Assembly: GCA_964480725.1 (NCBI GenBank)
Contig: CAYZQO010000015.1
Span: 1-64,000 of the forward strand
DNA length: 64,000 nucleotides
Direction of reading: 5' to 3'
From: JAFGBI01 sp964480725
GTDB taxonomy: Bacteria > Myxococcota_A > Polyangia > Polyangiales > Polyangiaceae
In this document: piece by piece, positions 15,876 to 23,894 of the stretch
Numbering within the stretch: the stretch's first letter is position 1
Layout of the letters: each line of letters starts with the position of its first letter
Made by a program: the position numbers and the translations under genes
The notes under the pieces: generated by a model
What the model was told of the DNA's origin: nothing
Database searches by the model: none
Seen by the model: the letters and a program-made list of their open reading frames with translations, nothing else

Positions 15876-17765
15876 TCACCGTGGGGGTGGGCCGTAGAGC
15901 GTCTCGCGCCAGTCGGCGTAGCCGAAGGAGCTCGCGCTGAGGACCTGGACCAGGTTCCAGCTCGGATCGAACTCCTCGATACGGCCGCTGACGGAGAAGG
16001 TCACCAGCGTGTTGCCGTTGGGGAGCCGCTGCACGTCTCCCAGGGAGTCGGAGTGACTGCTGTTCGCGCCGGTGTGATTGCCGACCTCGCTCGCGGTCAT
16101 CGGGCTACCGGAGGTGTTCAGCAGCAGTTCGTGGACGCGCGAGGGGGTCGTCGACATGAAAGGCCCGTTGCTGAACAGGAGGAAGTGCCCGTCGTCGAGG
16201 AGGTGGTGACCGTGGTTGACGTCCCAGGTCGCGGTCGCGCATTGGGGCGCCGGGGCTCCGGAGCAGCTGCCGCCGAGCTGCCAGACGGGCTGCCCGGAGC
16301 GCGTCGCCCGGACGTACAGGTTCGGGTTGCGGTCGCCGATGGTGTAGCTGTCGTCGCCGGGGTGATAGAGGATGGAGTTGGCGTGGTATGTGTTGGAGCC
16401 GGCGCCGAATTCGCTCGGGCCGCCGACGTAAAGGTTGGAGCCGACGCGGAAGGCCGTGCGCGTGGTCCCGTCCGGGGAGCGCTCGACGAGGTTGCTCTCC
16501 GGATCGGTGCCGCCGGAGGCCCACACCAGGGCCGCCACGATCCCGCCGGGGAGGACGGTGAAGTCGTGGTGCGCCGCCGAGAGCCCGTTCACGGCGTTCT
16601 GGACGTCAGCGCCGTCCATGGAGACGCGCCGCATCTCCCCGCCGGTGTTCATGGCGTTGAGCGCCACCGTCCAGAGGCTATTCCCCTCGTAATCGAGGCG
16701 CGCGCGGCTGCAGCTCATCGGCGCGGCCGCCCACCACACGACGGCGCCGTCGGCGTCGATGATGGTCGCCGGCATGTTGCTGCTGTTGCCCCCACAGGTG
16801 ACGATGAAGCCCGGGGCCTGCGCGGCCGGGTTGCTCGCGTTGCGCGTGATCTGCGGCGCGCCGCTGGTCGCCCCGGTCTGTAGCTCGTGGTCCGGGCTGG
16901 TGCAGGTCTGTCCGCTGGTGGACGTCGCCTCGACGTGGAACGTGTACGCGCTCTGGCCCTTGAGCCCGAGCAGGAGCGTCCGGTAGCTCGCCGCGTCGAG
17001 GTCGACCGGCGCGACGCCGCCGCGATTGAGGACGCTCGCGCCGGCGTCGTTGAGCGAGTAGACGATGCTCGCCTCGCTCAGCTCGCCCAGATCGGTCGAC
17101 CACTCGACGATGCCCACGGTGGGGATGCGGTCGCTCGTCGACGCCTCGACGGTGAAGCGGCAGCTCTCCGGCGGTGCGCCCCCGGTCCCGCTCGTGCCGC
17201 CGGTGGCGAGCCCGCCGGTTTCCGGGGCGCCTCCCGAGGGGGCGGCGCCGCCCGTGCCCGGCGTACCGCCGTCGGGGCCGAAGCCGCCGCTCGGTGCCGT
17301 GCCTCCGGTCGGGTTTGCTCCCCCGGCGGGCGCGAAGCCGCCGCTGGGGTCGTAGCCGCCCGTGGGGAGCGCGCCGCCTGTGAGCGCGCCGCCACCGGTT
17401 GGGGCGACGCCACCGGCGCCGGGAGCCCCGCCAGCGGGCACGCCGCCGCCGCTGGTCAGGGCGCCACCGCTGGGGGCGAAGCCCCCGACCGCCGCCCCAG
17501 CGCCAGCGCCACCCGTTCCGCCGCCGCCGGCCTGGACACCGCCTGTCCCCGCTCCCGCGAGACCGCCGGTGACCGCCGATGGGGCCGCTCCCGTGCCAGT
17601 GGCACCACCGATCGCCGCGCCACCGGTCGTCCAACTCCCGCCCCCGGGGAGGGCGCCCCCCGCCCCGAGGTCGGTGGAGTCGGCATCGGGATCGCCGCAC
17701 GCTGCCAGGCTGAACAAGAGACAGCAGTGCAACGTGAGCGGTCGGTCGAGCGGTGTGATCCTCAT
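15876..17765 (-). CDS. Arylsulfotransferase-like lipoprotein with Gly-rich linker
   Basis: 629 residues. Start at 17765 (MRITPLDRPLTL) gives a lipoprotein signal ending in LAAC; a longer frame upstream adds 75 unlikely residues. Residues about 25-200 are a Gly-rich GGAxxTGG linker. After it comes an Ig/fibronectin-like segment (VGIVEWSTDLGELSEASIVY) and then a beta-propeller resembling arylsulfotransferase (PF05935/PF14269): DADGAVVWW, GLSAAHHDFTVLPGG, TYHANSILYHPGDDSY, VNHGHHLLDDGHFLLFSN and DVQRLPNGNTLVTF. True ASSTs transfer sulfate between phenols through a histidine; HHDF and HGHH are candidates, but activity is not assured. It is convergent with the GH74 gene and could act on phenolic wall components. 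Confidence 0.75.
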   Translation of the reverse strand: MRITPLDRPLTLHCCLLFSLAACGDPDADSTDLGAGGALPGGGSWTTGGAAIGGATGTGAAPSAVTGGLAGAGTGGVQAGGGGTGGAGAGAAVGGFAPSGGALTSGGGVPAGGAPGAGGVAPTGGGALTGGALPTGGYDPSGGFAPAGGANPTGGTAPSGGFGPDGGTPGTGGAAPSGGAPETGGLATGGTSGTGGAPPESCRFTVEASTSDRIPTVGIVEWSTDLGELSEASIVYSLNDAGASVLNRGGVAPVDLDAASYRTLLLGLKGQSAYTFHVEATSTSGQTCTSPDHELQTGATSGAPQITRNASNPAAQAPGFIVTCGGNSSNMPATIIDADGAVVWWAAAPMSCSRARLDYEGNSLWTVALNAMNTGGEMRRVSMDGADVQNAVNGLSAAHHDFTVLPGGIVAALVWASGGTDPESNLVERSPDGTTRTAFRVGSNLYVGGPSEFGAGSNTYHANSILYHPGDDSYTIGDRNPNLYVRATRSGQPVWQLGGSCSGAPAPQCATATWDVNHGHHLLDDGHFLLFSNGPFMSTTPSRVHELLLNTSGSPMTASEVGNHTGANSSHSDSLGDVQRLPNGNTLVTFSVSGRIEEFDPSWNLVQVLSASSFGYADWRETLYGPPPR

Positions 17766-18216
17766 GGCTGCGTTCCCTGCGGAAGGTCGTTGTCGGGTCT
17801 GCGCTCCACGATGGCCGCGACCGCATCGAGATGCGCCCGCCCGCGCGCCCCCCTGCCGCTGCCGCTCCACCACCGCAACCGTCGCCGCGCCACGCGGCGG
17901 CCCGCTGCGGGTTCGTTCATAGGCCGCGTGCGACGCGCTGGCGAGTGGTTCCCGGTCACTGATGGAAAGTGAGAGGCCCCCCGGTCGCACGCGCGCACCC
18001 GCTCGACGCGATCGGTCCTGGGGACCGGCGGCATCGACTCCCGATGGACTTCATCTTTGCGGGAGCAACAGAAGCCTGGCGTCCAGGGCCGGCCCACGGG
18101 CGGCTGCCCGTGGCGAGGGAGCCCGAAGGGCTCGATACCTTGCGCGGCTCCGGCAGGATCACTCGAGGCCGAATTTTTTGCGAAATGAACGGCTCCCTCT
18201 CCCGCATTAAGGACCC
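17766..18216. promoter_or_regulatory. Divergent intergenic region with tandem hairpins
   Basis: Separates the divergent arylsulfotransferase-like and pectate lyase genes. It contains two perfect hairpins five bases apart: CCACGGGC/GCCCGTGG with a GGCT loop (18094-18113) and GAGCCC/GGGCTC with a GAA loop (18119-18133). A run of six T follows at 18173-18178, about 40 bases before the pectate lyase ATG. This may be a structured leader or the end of a small transcript; no coding frame was supported. Confidence 0.4.
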
Positions 18217-19697
18217 ATGACCCGCCGGTGCTGTCGCTGTGAGCTGATCCTGGCCTCTTCTACCCTGCTGCTGGCGCTGGCCTGCTCCGGCGGCGAGGAG
18301 GGTGATGACGGCGCAACCGCCGGGCTCGGGGGACAGAGCGGCCTGGGGGGCAATCCGGTCGGTGGCACCGGCGGAGTCGCGACGGGAGGGTCGGCGACCG
18401 GGGGCGCCGCGGCCACCGGGGGCTCGCCGACCGGCGGCACCACGCCGACGGGCGGCACGGTGGCGACGGGCGGCACGGTGGCGACGGGCGGCACGGTGGC
18501 GACGGGCGGCACGGTGGCNNNNNNNNNNNNNNNNNNNNNNNNNNNNNNNNNNNNNNNNNNNNNNNNNNNNNNNNNNNNNNNNNNNNNNNNNNNNNNNNNN
18601 NNNNNNNNNNNNNNNNNNCCGCGGAGACGGGTGGCACCGCGGAGACGGGTGGCACCGCGGAGACGGGTGGCACCGTGGGGACGGGTGGCACCGCTGGGAC
18701 GGGCGGTACCGTTGGCGAGTGCACCATTCCGGCCGCCTCCAACACCCCGGTGGGCTATGGGGCGTCGGCGACGGGGGGTGGGAACAAGACCCCGGTCGAG
18801 GTGAGCAGCCAGGCGGAGCTGGAGGCGGTGCTGGCGGATTACCAGGACGGCATCGACGGGCTCGTGATCCGGTACACGGGGACCTTCGACTTCTCCAGCA
18901 TTGCGGCCGACCCGTGCCAGCAGTTCACCAAGGTCGCCGTGGTCGTCGACTTCAAGGACATGGCGAACCTAACGCTCATCGGGGCCCCCGGCTCAGCCAT
19001 CAACTTCGGCCTGCACTTCTCCCGGGTTTCCAACGTCATCATCCGCAACATGACGATCGCGTACGTGCCGGGGGCGGGGGACGCCATCGGGATCGAGGGC
19101 GCGTCCAGCAACTTCTGGATCGACCACAACGAGCTCTATAGCTCCATGGTGGAGTGCGACGGGGCTGGTGACTCGGAGTTCGATGGGCTGCTCGACATCA
19201 AGGACGAGTCCCATCACATGACCTTCTCGTACAACCATTTCCACGACCACCACAAGGTTGGCCTGATGGGGTCCGGTGACAGCGATGCCTTCGACTGGTA
19301 CGTCACGCTGCACCACAACTGGTACGACAATGTCGGCTCACGCTTGCCGTTGCAGCGGGGCGGCCTGACCCACCTCTTCAACAACTACTACCACGATGTC
19401 ACCGTCTCCGGCATCAACTCGCGGGTGGACGCGGTAGCGCTGATCGAGAAGAACTACTTCGAGGACTGCAGGAACCCGGTGACCTCGCGCGACAGCGACG
19501 TGATTGGCTACTGGGACCTGCGCGAGAACTTCCACGTCGGAGACAGCTGGAGCGGAGAGTCGCCGGACGTCAACGCTGAGACTTGGAGCACGACCCGGGC
19601 CTTCCCGGAGAGCCTCGGGTACTCCTACGCGGCCGATCCGGAGGACTGCGTGAAGGCCATCGTCACGGCGACGGCGGGCGCCACGCTGAGTCTTTAG
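18217..19697 (+). CDS. PL1 pectate lyase lipoprotein (spans assembly gap)
   Basis: Lipoprotein signal ends at LALAC, followed by a GGTVAT/GGTAET linker broken by 100 N; the two halves are in different frames only because the gap size is a placeholder (true length must be 2 modulo 3). The catalytic part, from about 18720, is a right-handed beta-helix pectate lyase: FWIDHNELYS, DGLLDIKDESHHMTFSYNHF (calcium-binding acidic residues), HHNWYDNVGSRLPLQRGG with the candidate catalytic arginines, and FNNYYHDVTVSGINSR. It cleaves polygalacturonan by beta-elimination. Activity at the outer cell surface is inferred from the lipid anchor. Confidence 0.88.
18421..18717. repeat. 18-base tandem repeat encoding GGTxxT
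   Basis: Units such as GGCACGGTGGCGACGGGC on the left and GGCACCGCGGAGACGGGT on the right of the N run encode six-residue GGTVAT or GGTAET steps. Near-identity of units probably caused the assembly break at 18519-18618. Confidence 0.8.
18519..18618. other. Assembly gap (100 N)
   Basis: Exactly 100 N, the usual placeholder for a gap of unknown size. It falls in the repeat linker of the pectate lyase gene. Confidence 0.98.
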
Positions 19698-19722
19698 CCA
19701 CCGCGCCCGCTCAAGCGCTCGT

Positions 19723-19740
19723 TGGTCGGTCAGTCGACCA
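19723..19740. terminator. Weak hairpin between convergent lyase and xylanase genes
   Basis: TGGTCG and CGACCA pair around a six-base loop, overlapping the last codons of the xylanase gene. Short stem and no T-run, so function is uncertain. Confidence 0.3.
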
Positions 19741-20782
19741 CCACGGTTGCCCTAGTGAACTCGACGTTCCCGCTCCCGTTCATCCCCTCCACCAGGAGCT
19801 TGACTTCGTACATCTTGCCGAGCGACATCCCGAGGCTGGCCCACTGGGAGAAGTGCTCGGAGATGGAAATATGCCCGCACTGGCGCCCTTCGGTGCGCAC
19901 GCTGTAGTACTGCGTGAAGGTCTGGGTGCCGTGGATGGAAGGCGCGTTCTCGCGCACGTTGGTGTAGACGTCGTAGCTGCCCCCGTCGACGGTGATCGTC
20001 CCCTTCTTGGTGCTGAAGGAGGGCCGCCAACTGCCCATCCAATCCTCGATGATGTAGTACTCGATGAGGGGGTCGTTCGACCAACCGTAGACCCCGATGT
20101 ACGTCGTGTCGCTCCCGGACTTGGTGAAGGCGAAGTCTGAGGAGAAGGTCCCGATCTGCTCGTGCGTCTGGGTCTCGTCGTAGCGGAGGCCGACCCGAGC
20201 CAGAAAATCCCCGACGTTGCTCCAGCTTGCCTTGAAGGTGGCCTCGTCGTGGAAGACGTTCATGCAGCCGGAGCCGAGACCATCCGACCAGATCTCGTAG
20301 TGGTAGCCGCTGCCGGCGCCGCCCGCGGCATAGGTCTCGCAATACTGCGTTCCGCCCGTGTGCGTGGTGCCCGTGTCGCAGCTTTCCGTGCCGCCGCTGC
20401 CGGTCGCGCCGCCGCTGCCGGTCGCACCGCAGCGCCCACAGCTCTCGTTACAGTAGTTGTTGTCGACCATCCAGGCGCTGCCACACTCGTCGGTTTCGGT
20501 GGCCCATTGGTCGCAGGTGGCCTCGTCCCAGTCGGTTCCGGTGGGCCGGACGTTGGTGCACCCAGTGCCGCCGGGGCCCGCGCCGCCCGTCGCGCCGCCG
20601 CCGGCGGTCGGGGCTCCCGCCGCCCCAGCGGCCGTGGCGGTGCCGCCCGCGTCCCCTTGTCCGCCGCCCGTAACGGGGCTGCCGCCTGGCCCGGGGTTCG
20701 CGGGGGGCTCATCCGTCTCCGAGCAGCTCACCACGGCGACTCCGCCGACGAGAGCGAGGTGGCACAGCAAGGCTAGGCGCAT
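19730..20782 (-). CDS. GH11 endo-1,4-beta-xylanase lipoprotein
   Basis: 350 residues. A lipoprotein signal (VVSC) is followed by a Gly-rich linker, then a Cys-rich module of about 45 residues (CDQWATETDECGSAWM, NNYCNESCGRCG) that looks like a ShKT-type or small carbohydrate-binding fold. A second linker leads to a GH11 beta-jelly-roll: YHYEIWSDGLG, FSSDFAFTKSG, TYIGVYGWSNDPLIEYYIIE with the nucleophile Glu in PLIEYY, TKKGTITVDGGSYDVY and CGHISISEHFSQW with the acid/base Glu in SISEHF. The family hydrolyses xylan internally. It is divergent from the GH43 gene, which would process the released oligosaccharides. Confidence 0.9.
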   Translation of the reverse strand: MRLALLCHLALVGGVAVVSCSETDEPPANPGPGGSPVTGGGQGDAGGTATAAGAAGAPTAGGGATGGAGPGGTGCTNVRPTGTDWDEATCDQWATETDECGSAWMVDNNYCNESCGRCGATGSGGATGSGGTESCDTGTTHTGGTQYCETYAAGGAGSGYHYEIWSDGLGSGCMNVFHDEATFKASWSNVGDFLARVGLRYDETQTHEQIGTFSSDFAFTKSGSDTTYIGVYGWSNDPLIEYYIIEDWMGSWRPSFSTKKGTITVDGGSYDVYTNVRENAPSIHGTQTFTQYYSVRTEGRQCGHISISEHFSQWASLGMSLGKMYEVKLLVEGMNGSGNVEFTRATVVVD

Positions 20783-21181
20783 GAGATCTCCTGGCTAGGT
20801 CACGATCATCCCCGGCCGCCGACCTCACGATCACGGCCGGCGACCGGTCGCGCGAGGCACTGGGCAACCCACGCCCTCTGGCCCCGCGTCGATCGATGCG
20901 GGAGCCCGCGGGTCAGCGGGGGGCTTGCACTCGGACGAGGGTAGCCCGAGTGGCGAGGGCGGTCCAGGCCGACGCGCGGCCCGCGCTCGATACGAGAGCT
21001 TGAAGGTGCCGCTCCCGTGGCGCAGCCACCAGCAGGTGGGGTGTGCCGTCTGCCGCGCGCGCTGTCCCCGGCGGGAGGCCGGCGCTACCGTGGGCGCTGA
21101 CGGCGGGCGCCGCCGGACTGATCCCCAGGAGCGGGCTCGCGGCGCCGTCCGTCGAGCCAGCCGCAACTCCCCGGAGCTTCG
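20783..21181. promoter_or_regulatory. Divergent xylanase/GH43 intergenic region
   Basis: Lies between the divergent GH11 and GH43 genes and should hold both promoters. A nine-base direct repeat TCACGATCA occurs at 20800-20808 and 20825-20833, 25 bases apart, just upstream of the xylanase start. No coding sequence supported. Confidence 0.35.
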
Positions 21182-22720
21182 ATGCCGAGCCGCTTCCGAA
21201 ACCCCGTCCTGCCGGGCTTTCACCCGGATCCGAGCGTCTGCCGGGTGGGCTCCGAGTACTACCTGGTCACGAGCAGCTTCGAGTTCTTCCCCGGCGTCCC
21301 CATCTTCCACAGCCGTGACCTCGTCAACTGGCGTGAGCTCGGCCACTGCCTGACCCGTCCGAGCCAGCTCCCGCTGCTCGGCGCCGCCGCGTCGGGGGGG
21401 ATCTGGGCGCCGACGTTGCGGCACCACGGCGAGCTCTTCTACCTGACGACGACCAACGTTTCGGCGGGCGGGAGCTTCGTCGTGACCGCGCGCGATCCCG
21501 CGGGGCCGTGGAGCGAGCCGATCGTCGTGGCCCAGCCCGGTATCGATCCGTCACTGTTCTTCGACGACGACGGGACGGTGATCTACACGTCGTCCAGCGA
21601 CGGCGCGCTCCAGAGTCGCATCGACGTTGCTACCGGGCAGCTCCGGTCCGAGCCGAGGGTCGTGTGGCGCGGCACCGGCGGGCAGTATCCCGAGGGGCCG
21701 CACCTGTACGCTCGGGCTGGCTGGTACTACCTGCTCCTTTCCGAGGGTGGCACCGAGTACGGGCACATGATCACCATGGCGCGCAGCCGCAGCCCCTGGG
21801 GGCCGTTCGAGCCCTGCGCGCGCAATCCGCTGCTCACGCACCGGAGCCGGATGAGCCCCGTCCAGGCGGTGGGACACGCCGATCTGGTCGAGTCCCCCGA
21901 CGGCCAGTGGTTCGCGGTCTGCCTCGGCGTGCGGCCCCACGGGTACCCGCCCTGTCATCACCTCGGCCGCGAGACCTTCCTGTGCCCCGTGACGTGGCAC
22001 GACGACGGCTTCCCGGTGTTCGGCGATCACGGGCGCGTGGCGCTCGAGATGGAAACCCCGCTTGCGCTCGAGCCGGTCGAGGACGCAGCGCCGCGCGACG
22101 ACTTCGCCTCGACGACGCTCCGGCCCTGCTGGAGCTGGCTCCGCGATCCCGACCCGGCGCGGTGGTCCCTCGACGAGCGGCGCGGGCACCTTCGCCTGCG
22201 TGGGTCGGCGGCAGGACTCGACGACGTGGGGTCGCTCGCCTGGGTGGGCAGGCGACAGCGTCACTTCTCCGTCCGTGTCGCCGCCCGGCTCGAGTTCCAG
22301 GCCGAGGCCGACGGTGACGAGGCCGGGCTCGTCGTGCGCATGAACGAGCGGCACCACTACGAGATCTTCTTGTCTCGACGCGGTGGGCAGGCGCGGGTGG
22401 TGCTCCGTCGCCGGATCGGCAGCCTGCAGGCTGAGGTGGCGTCCCGCCTGCTCTCGTCGAGCGAGGCGTCGGGCCTGGTGCTCGCCATCGAAGCCGACCG
22501 GGACCGGTACCGGTTCTCGTGCGGCCCCTCGGAGGACGACCTCTGCCCACTCGGTGAGGGCGAGACGCGCTACCTCTCCACCGAGGTCGCCGGCGGGTTC
22601 ACCGGGGTGTTCTTTGCGATGTACGCGAGCGGCAACGGCGCGCCCTGCGCGCGGCCGGCGGACTTCGATTGGTTCGAGTACTCGCCGGGTGAAGAGCCCG
22701 CGGCTCCGCGGCCGTCCTGA
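21182..22720 (+). CDS. GH43 beta-xylosidase / alpha-L-arabinofuranosidase
   Basis: 512 residues without a signal peptide, hence cytoplasmic. An N-terminal five-bladed propeller shows the GH43 triad: Asp16 (GFHPDPSVC, general base), Asp122 (GIDPSLF, pKa modulator) and Glu171 (YPEGPHLY, general acid). A C-terminal beta-sandwich (about 310-500, GH43_C2/DUF1349-like, with DEAGLVVRMNERHHYEIF) is the standard second domain of XynB-type xylosidases. It would split xylo- or arabinoxylo-oligosaccharides after import. GGAG six bases before the ATG supports the start. It lies divergent from the GH11 xylanase. Confidence 0.9.
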   Translation: MPSRFRNPVLPGFHPDPSVCRVGSEYYLVTSSFEFFPGVPIFHSRDLVNWRELGHCLTRPSQLPLLGAAASGGIWAPTLRHHGELFYLTTTNVSAGGSFVVTARDPAGPWSEPIVVAQPGIDPSLFFDDDGTVIYTSSSDGALQSRIDVATGQLRSEPRVVWRGTGGQYPEGPHLYARAGWYYLLLSEGGTEYGHMITMARSRSPWGPFEPCARNPLLTHRSRMSPVQAVGHADLVESPDGQWFAVCLGVRPHGYPPCHHLGRETFLCPVTWHDDGFPVFGDHGRVALEMETPLALEPVEDAAPRDDFASTTLRPCWSWLRDPDPARWSLDERRGHLRLRGSAAGLDDVGSLAWVGRRQRHFSVRVAARLEFQAEADGDEAGLVVRMNERHHYEIFLSRRGGQARVVLRRRIGSLQAEVASRLLSSSEASGLVLAIEADRDRYRFSCGPSEDDLCPLGEGETRYLSTEVAGGFTGVFFAMYASGNGAPCARPADFDWFEYSPGEEPAAPRPS

Positions 22721-22827
22721 GGCCCCTTGCGTCCCTTCGGCGGGCGGCTCCGAGGGGGGGCAGGGACCGGGAGCTGATCCGGGCTCGGTGGATGGCGGGG
22801 GCGGATCGTCGTAGCCTACGACCACCG

Positions 22828-23580
22828 ATGGCCCGCCCCTGGCGTCCCGAACTCCGCGCTCGTCGCGGGGTGCCAGCGGCGGCGGCCCTCGCTGCGCTCT
22901 GGTCGGCGACGGCCTGCCAGCGGACGGACACCGCGGCTCCGTCGCCGTCTGGGGCCGTCGTGGCGGCGCTGCGCTCGGCGGCCCCCGCGCGGTCCGGGGA
23001 CCCGGTGCCGGCGGTGGCGGCCGAGCGAGACGACGAGCCGCGGGATCCGGTCTTCGAGCTCAAGTTCCGCTGGACCGACGAGCGCCCCGAGGATCCCTGC
23101 GCTCCTCCCTATCGGGAGCACGAGCTCGTGCCCGAGGACTGCTCGAGCGCCCGGAGGATCGAGCGGTTGATGTCGCGCGGCGGGGAGGTCGAGATCGTTG
23201 GCCGTCCGCGGTGCAACGATCCGGGTTGCGGGGAGCGTCCCGATCTGTTGCTCGGGTACACCTACCCCAACAACTCGATCTTCCTGTTGACCCCAGACGG
23301 GGAGCGATTCCCGAACGTCTGCCCGGACCTCGAGGAGCGCGGAAAGAGTCCCCCCCCACGGCTGAGGGTCCGAGGCAGCTTCGAGCCGCGGCGAGGGGTC
23401 TTCGTGAACGACGAGCGGGTGTTCCCGGGAGATCAGCAGCCGTGCGACCGGGCGCCGCACCCGGTCTTCGTCATGAAGGCGTGGTGCATCGAGACGCGAG
23501 GGGCGAGGCGCTTGCCCACGATGCCAAGCGGCGAGGTCGTTTCCGCCGAACACGTCTGCGGCAGACCCACACCGTTCTGA
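22828..23580 (+). CDS. Hypothetical lipoprotein
   Basis: 250 residues. The start at 22828 gives a basic N-terminus, a hydrophobic core and a Cys in SATAC, so it is probably lipid-anchored. The rest is soluble with several Cys (ECSSARR, PRCNDPGCGE, NVCPDLEE, QPCDRAP, KAWCIET, EHVCGR) that may form disulfides. The middle region GGEVEIVGRPRCND and later RVRGSFEPRRGVFVNDERVF suggest a small beta-barrel (OB-like) fold. I do not recognise a family. No good ribosome site is seen. It sits between the GH43 gene and the GH51 gene, on the same strand as both. Confidence 0.6.
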   Translation: MARPWRPELRARRGVPAAAALAALWSATACQRTDTAAPSPSGAVVAALRSAAPARSGDPVPAVAAERDDEPRDPVFELKFRWTDERPEDPCAPPYREHELVPEDCSSARRIERLMSRGGEVEIVGRPRCNDPGCGERPDLLLGYTYPNNSIFLLTPDGERFPNVCPDLEERGKSPPPRLRVRGSFEPRRGVFVNDERVFPGDQQPCDRAPHPVFVMKAWCIETRGARRLPTMPSGEVVSAEHVCGRPTPF

Positions 23581-23894
23581 GCCGTGGCGTGCGAGCCCGG
23601 CGGGAGCGCTCGCGGCGGAGCATTATGGCACCGCTAACATTTTCGCGTTCTCACCGGGCTCCGACGCCCCGCCGTCGGGCCGCCGTGTGCCAAAAAAGGT
23701 TGTAAAAACAAGCACTTGAGATGTGAAGGTTTGTAGGTCGCGGGGGCTATTTTTCTCCCCTGAATGCCGCGCCGAATCGGTGGGACACCTAGGGGGCGAT
23801 GCTCGGGCGCAGCGAGGCCGCGCTCGAGCTTCGATGCTGGTCGGGTCGACGGCACGCCGCCAGTGGGCGTGCCGGAAGATAAGGAGCATCTCCC
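23581..23894. promoter_or_regulatory. Regulatory region upstream of the GH51 gene
   Basis: Contains an unusually AT-rich patch at about 23690-23760 (with an A6 run, A5 run and T5 run) in otherwise GC-rich DNA, and a candidate operator at 23626-23639. No clear -35/-10 pair could be fixed. The GH51 ribosome site AAGGAG lies just before the ATG at 23895. Confidence 0.45.
23626..23639. promoter_or_regulatory. Candidate LacI-family operator upstream of GH51
   Basis: TGGCACCGCTAACA matches the common LacI-family consensus TGTTAGCGCTAACA at 11 of 14 positions and matches the araA site (read on the opposite strand) at 11 of 14. It is about 255 bases before the GH51 start. Confidence 0.4.

Noticed and set aside
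18421..18717. Possible CRISPR-like array from regular repeats
   Set aside because: Units are 18 bases, adjacent, without spacers, and in frame with a lipoprotein gene.
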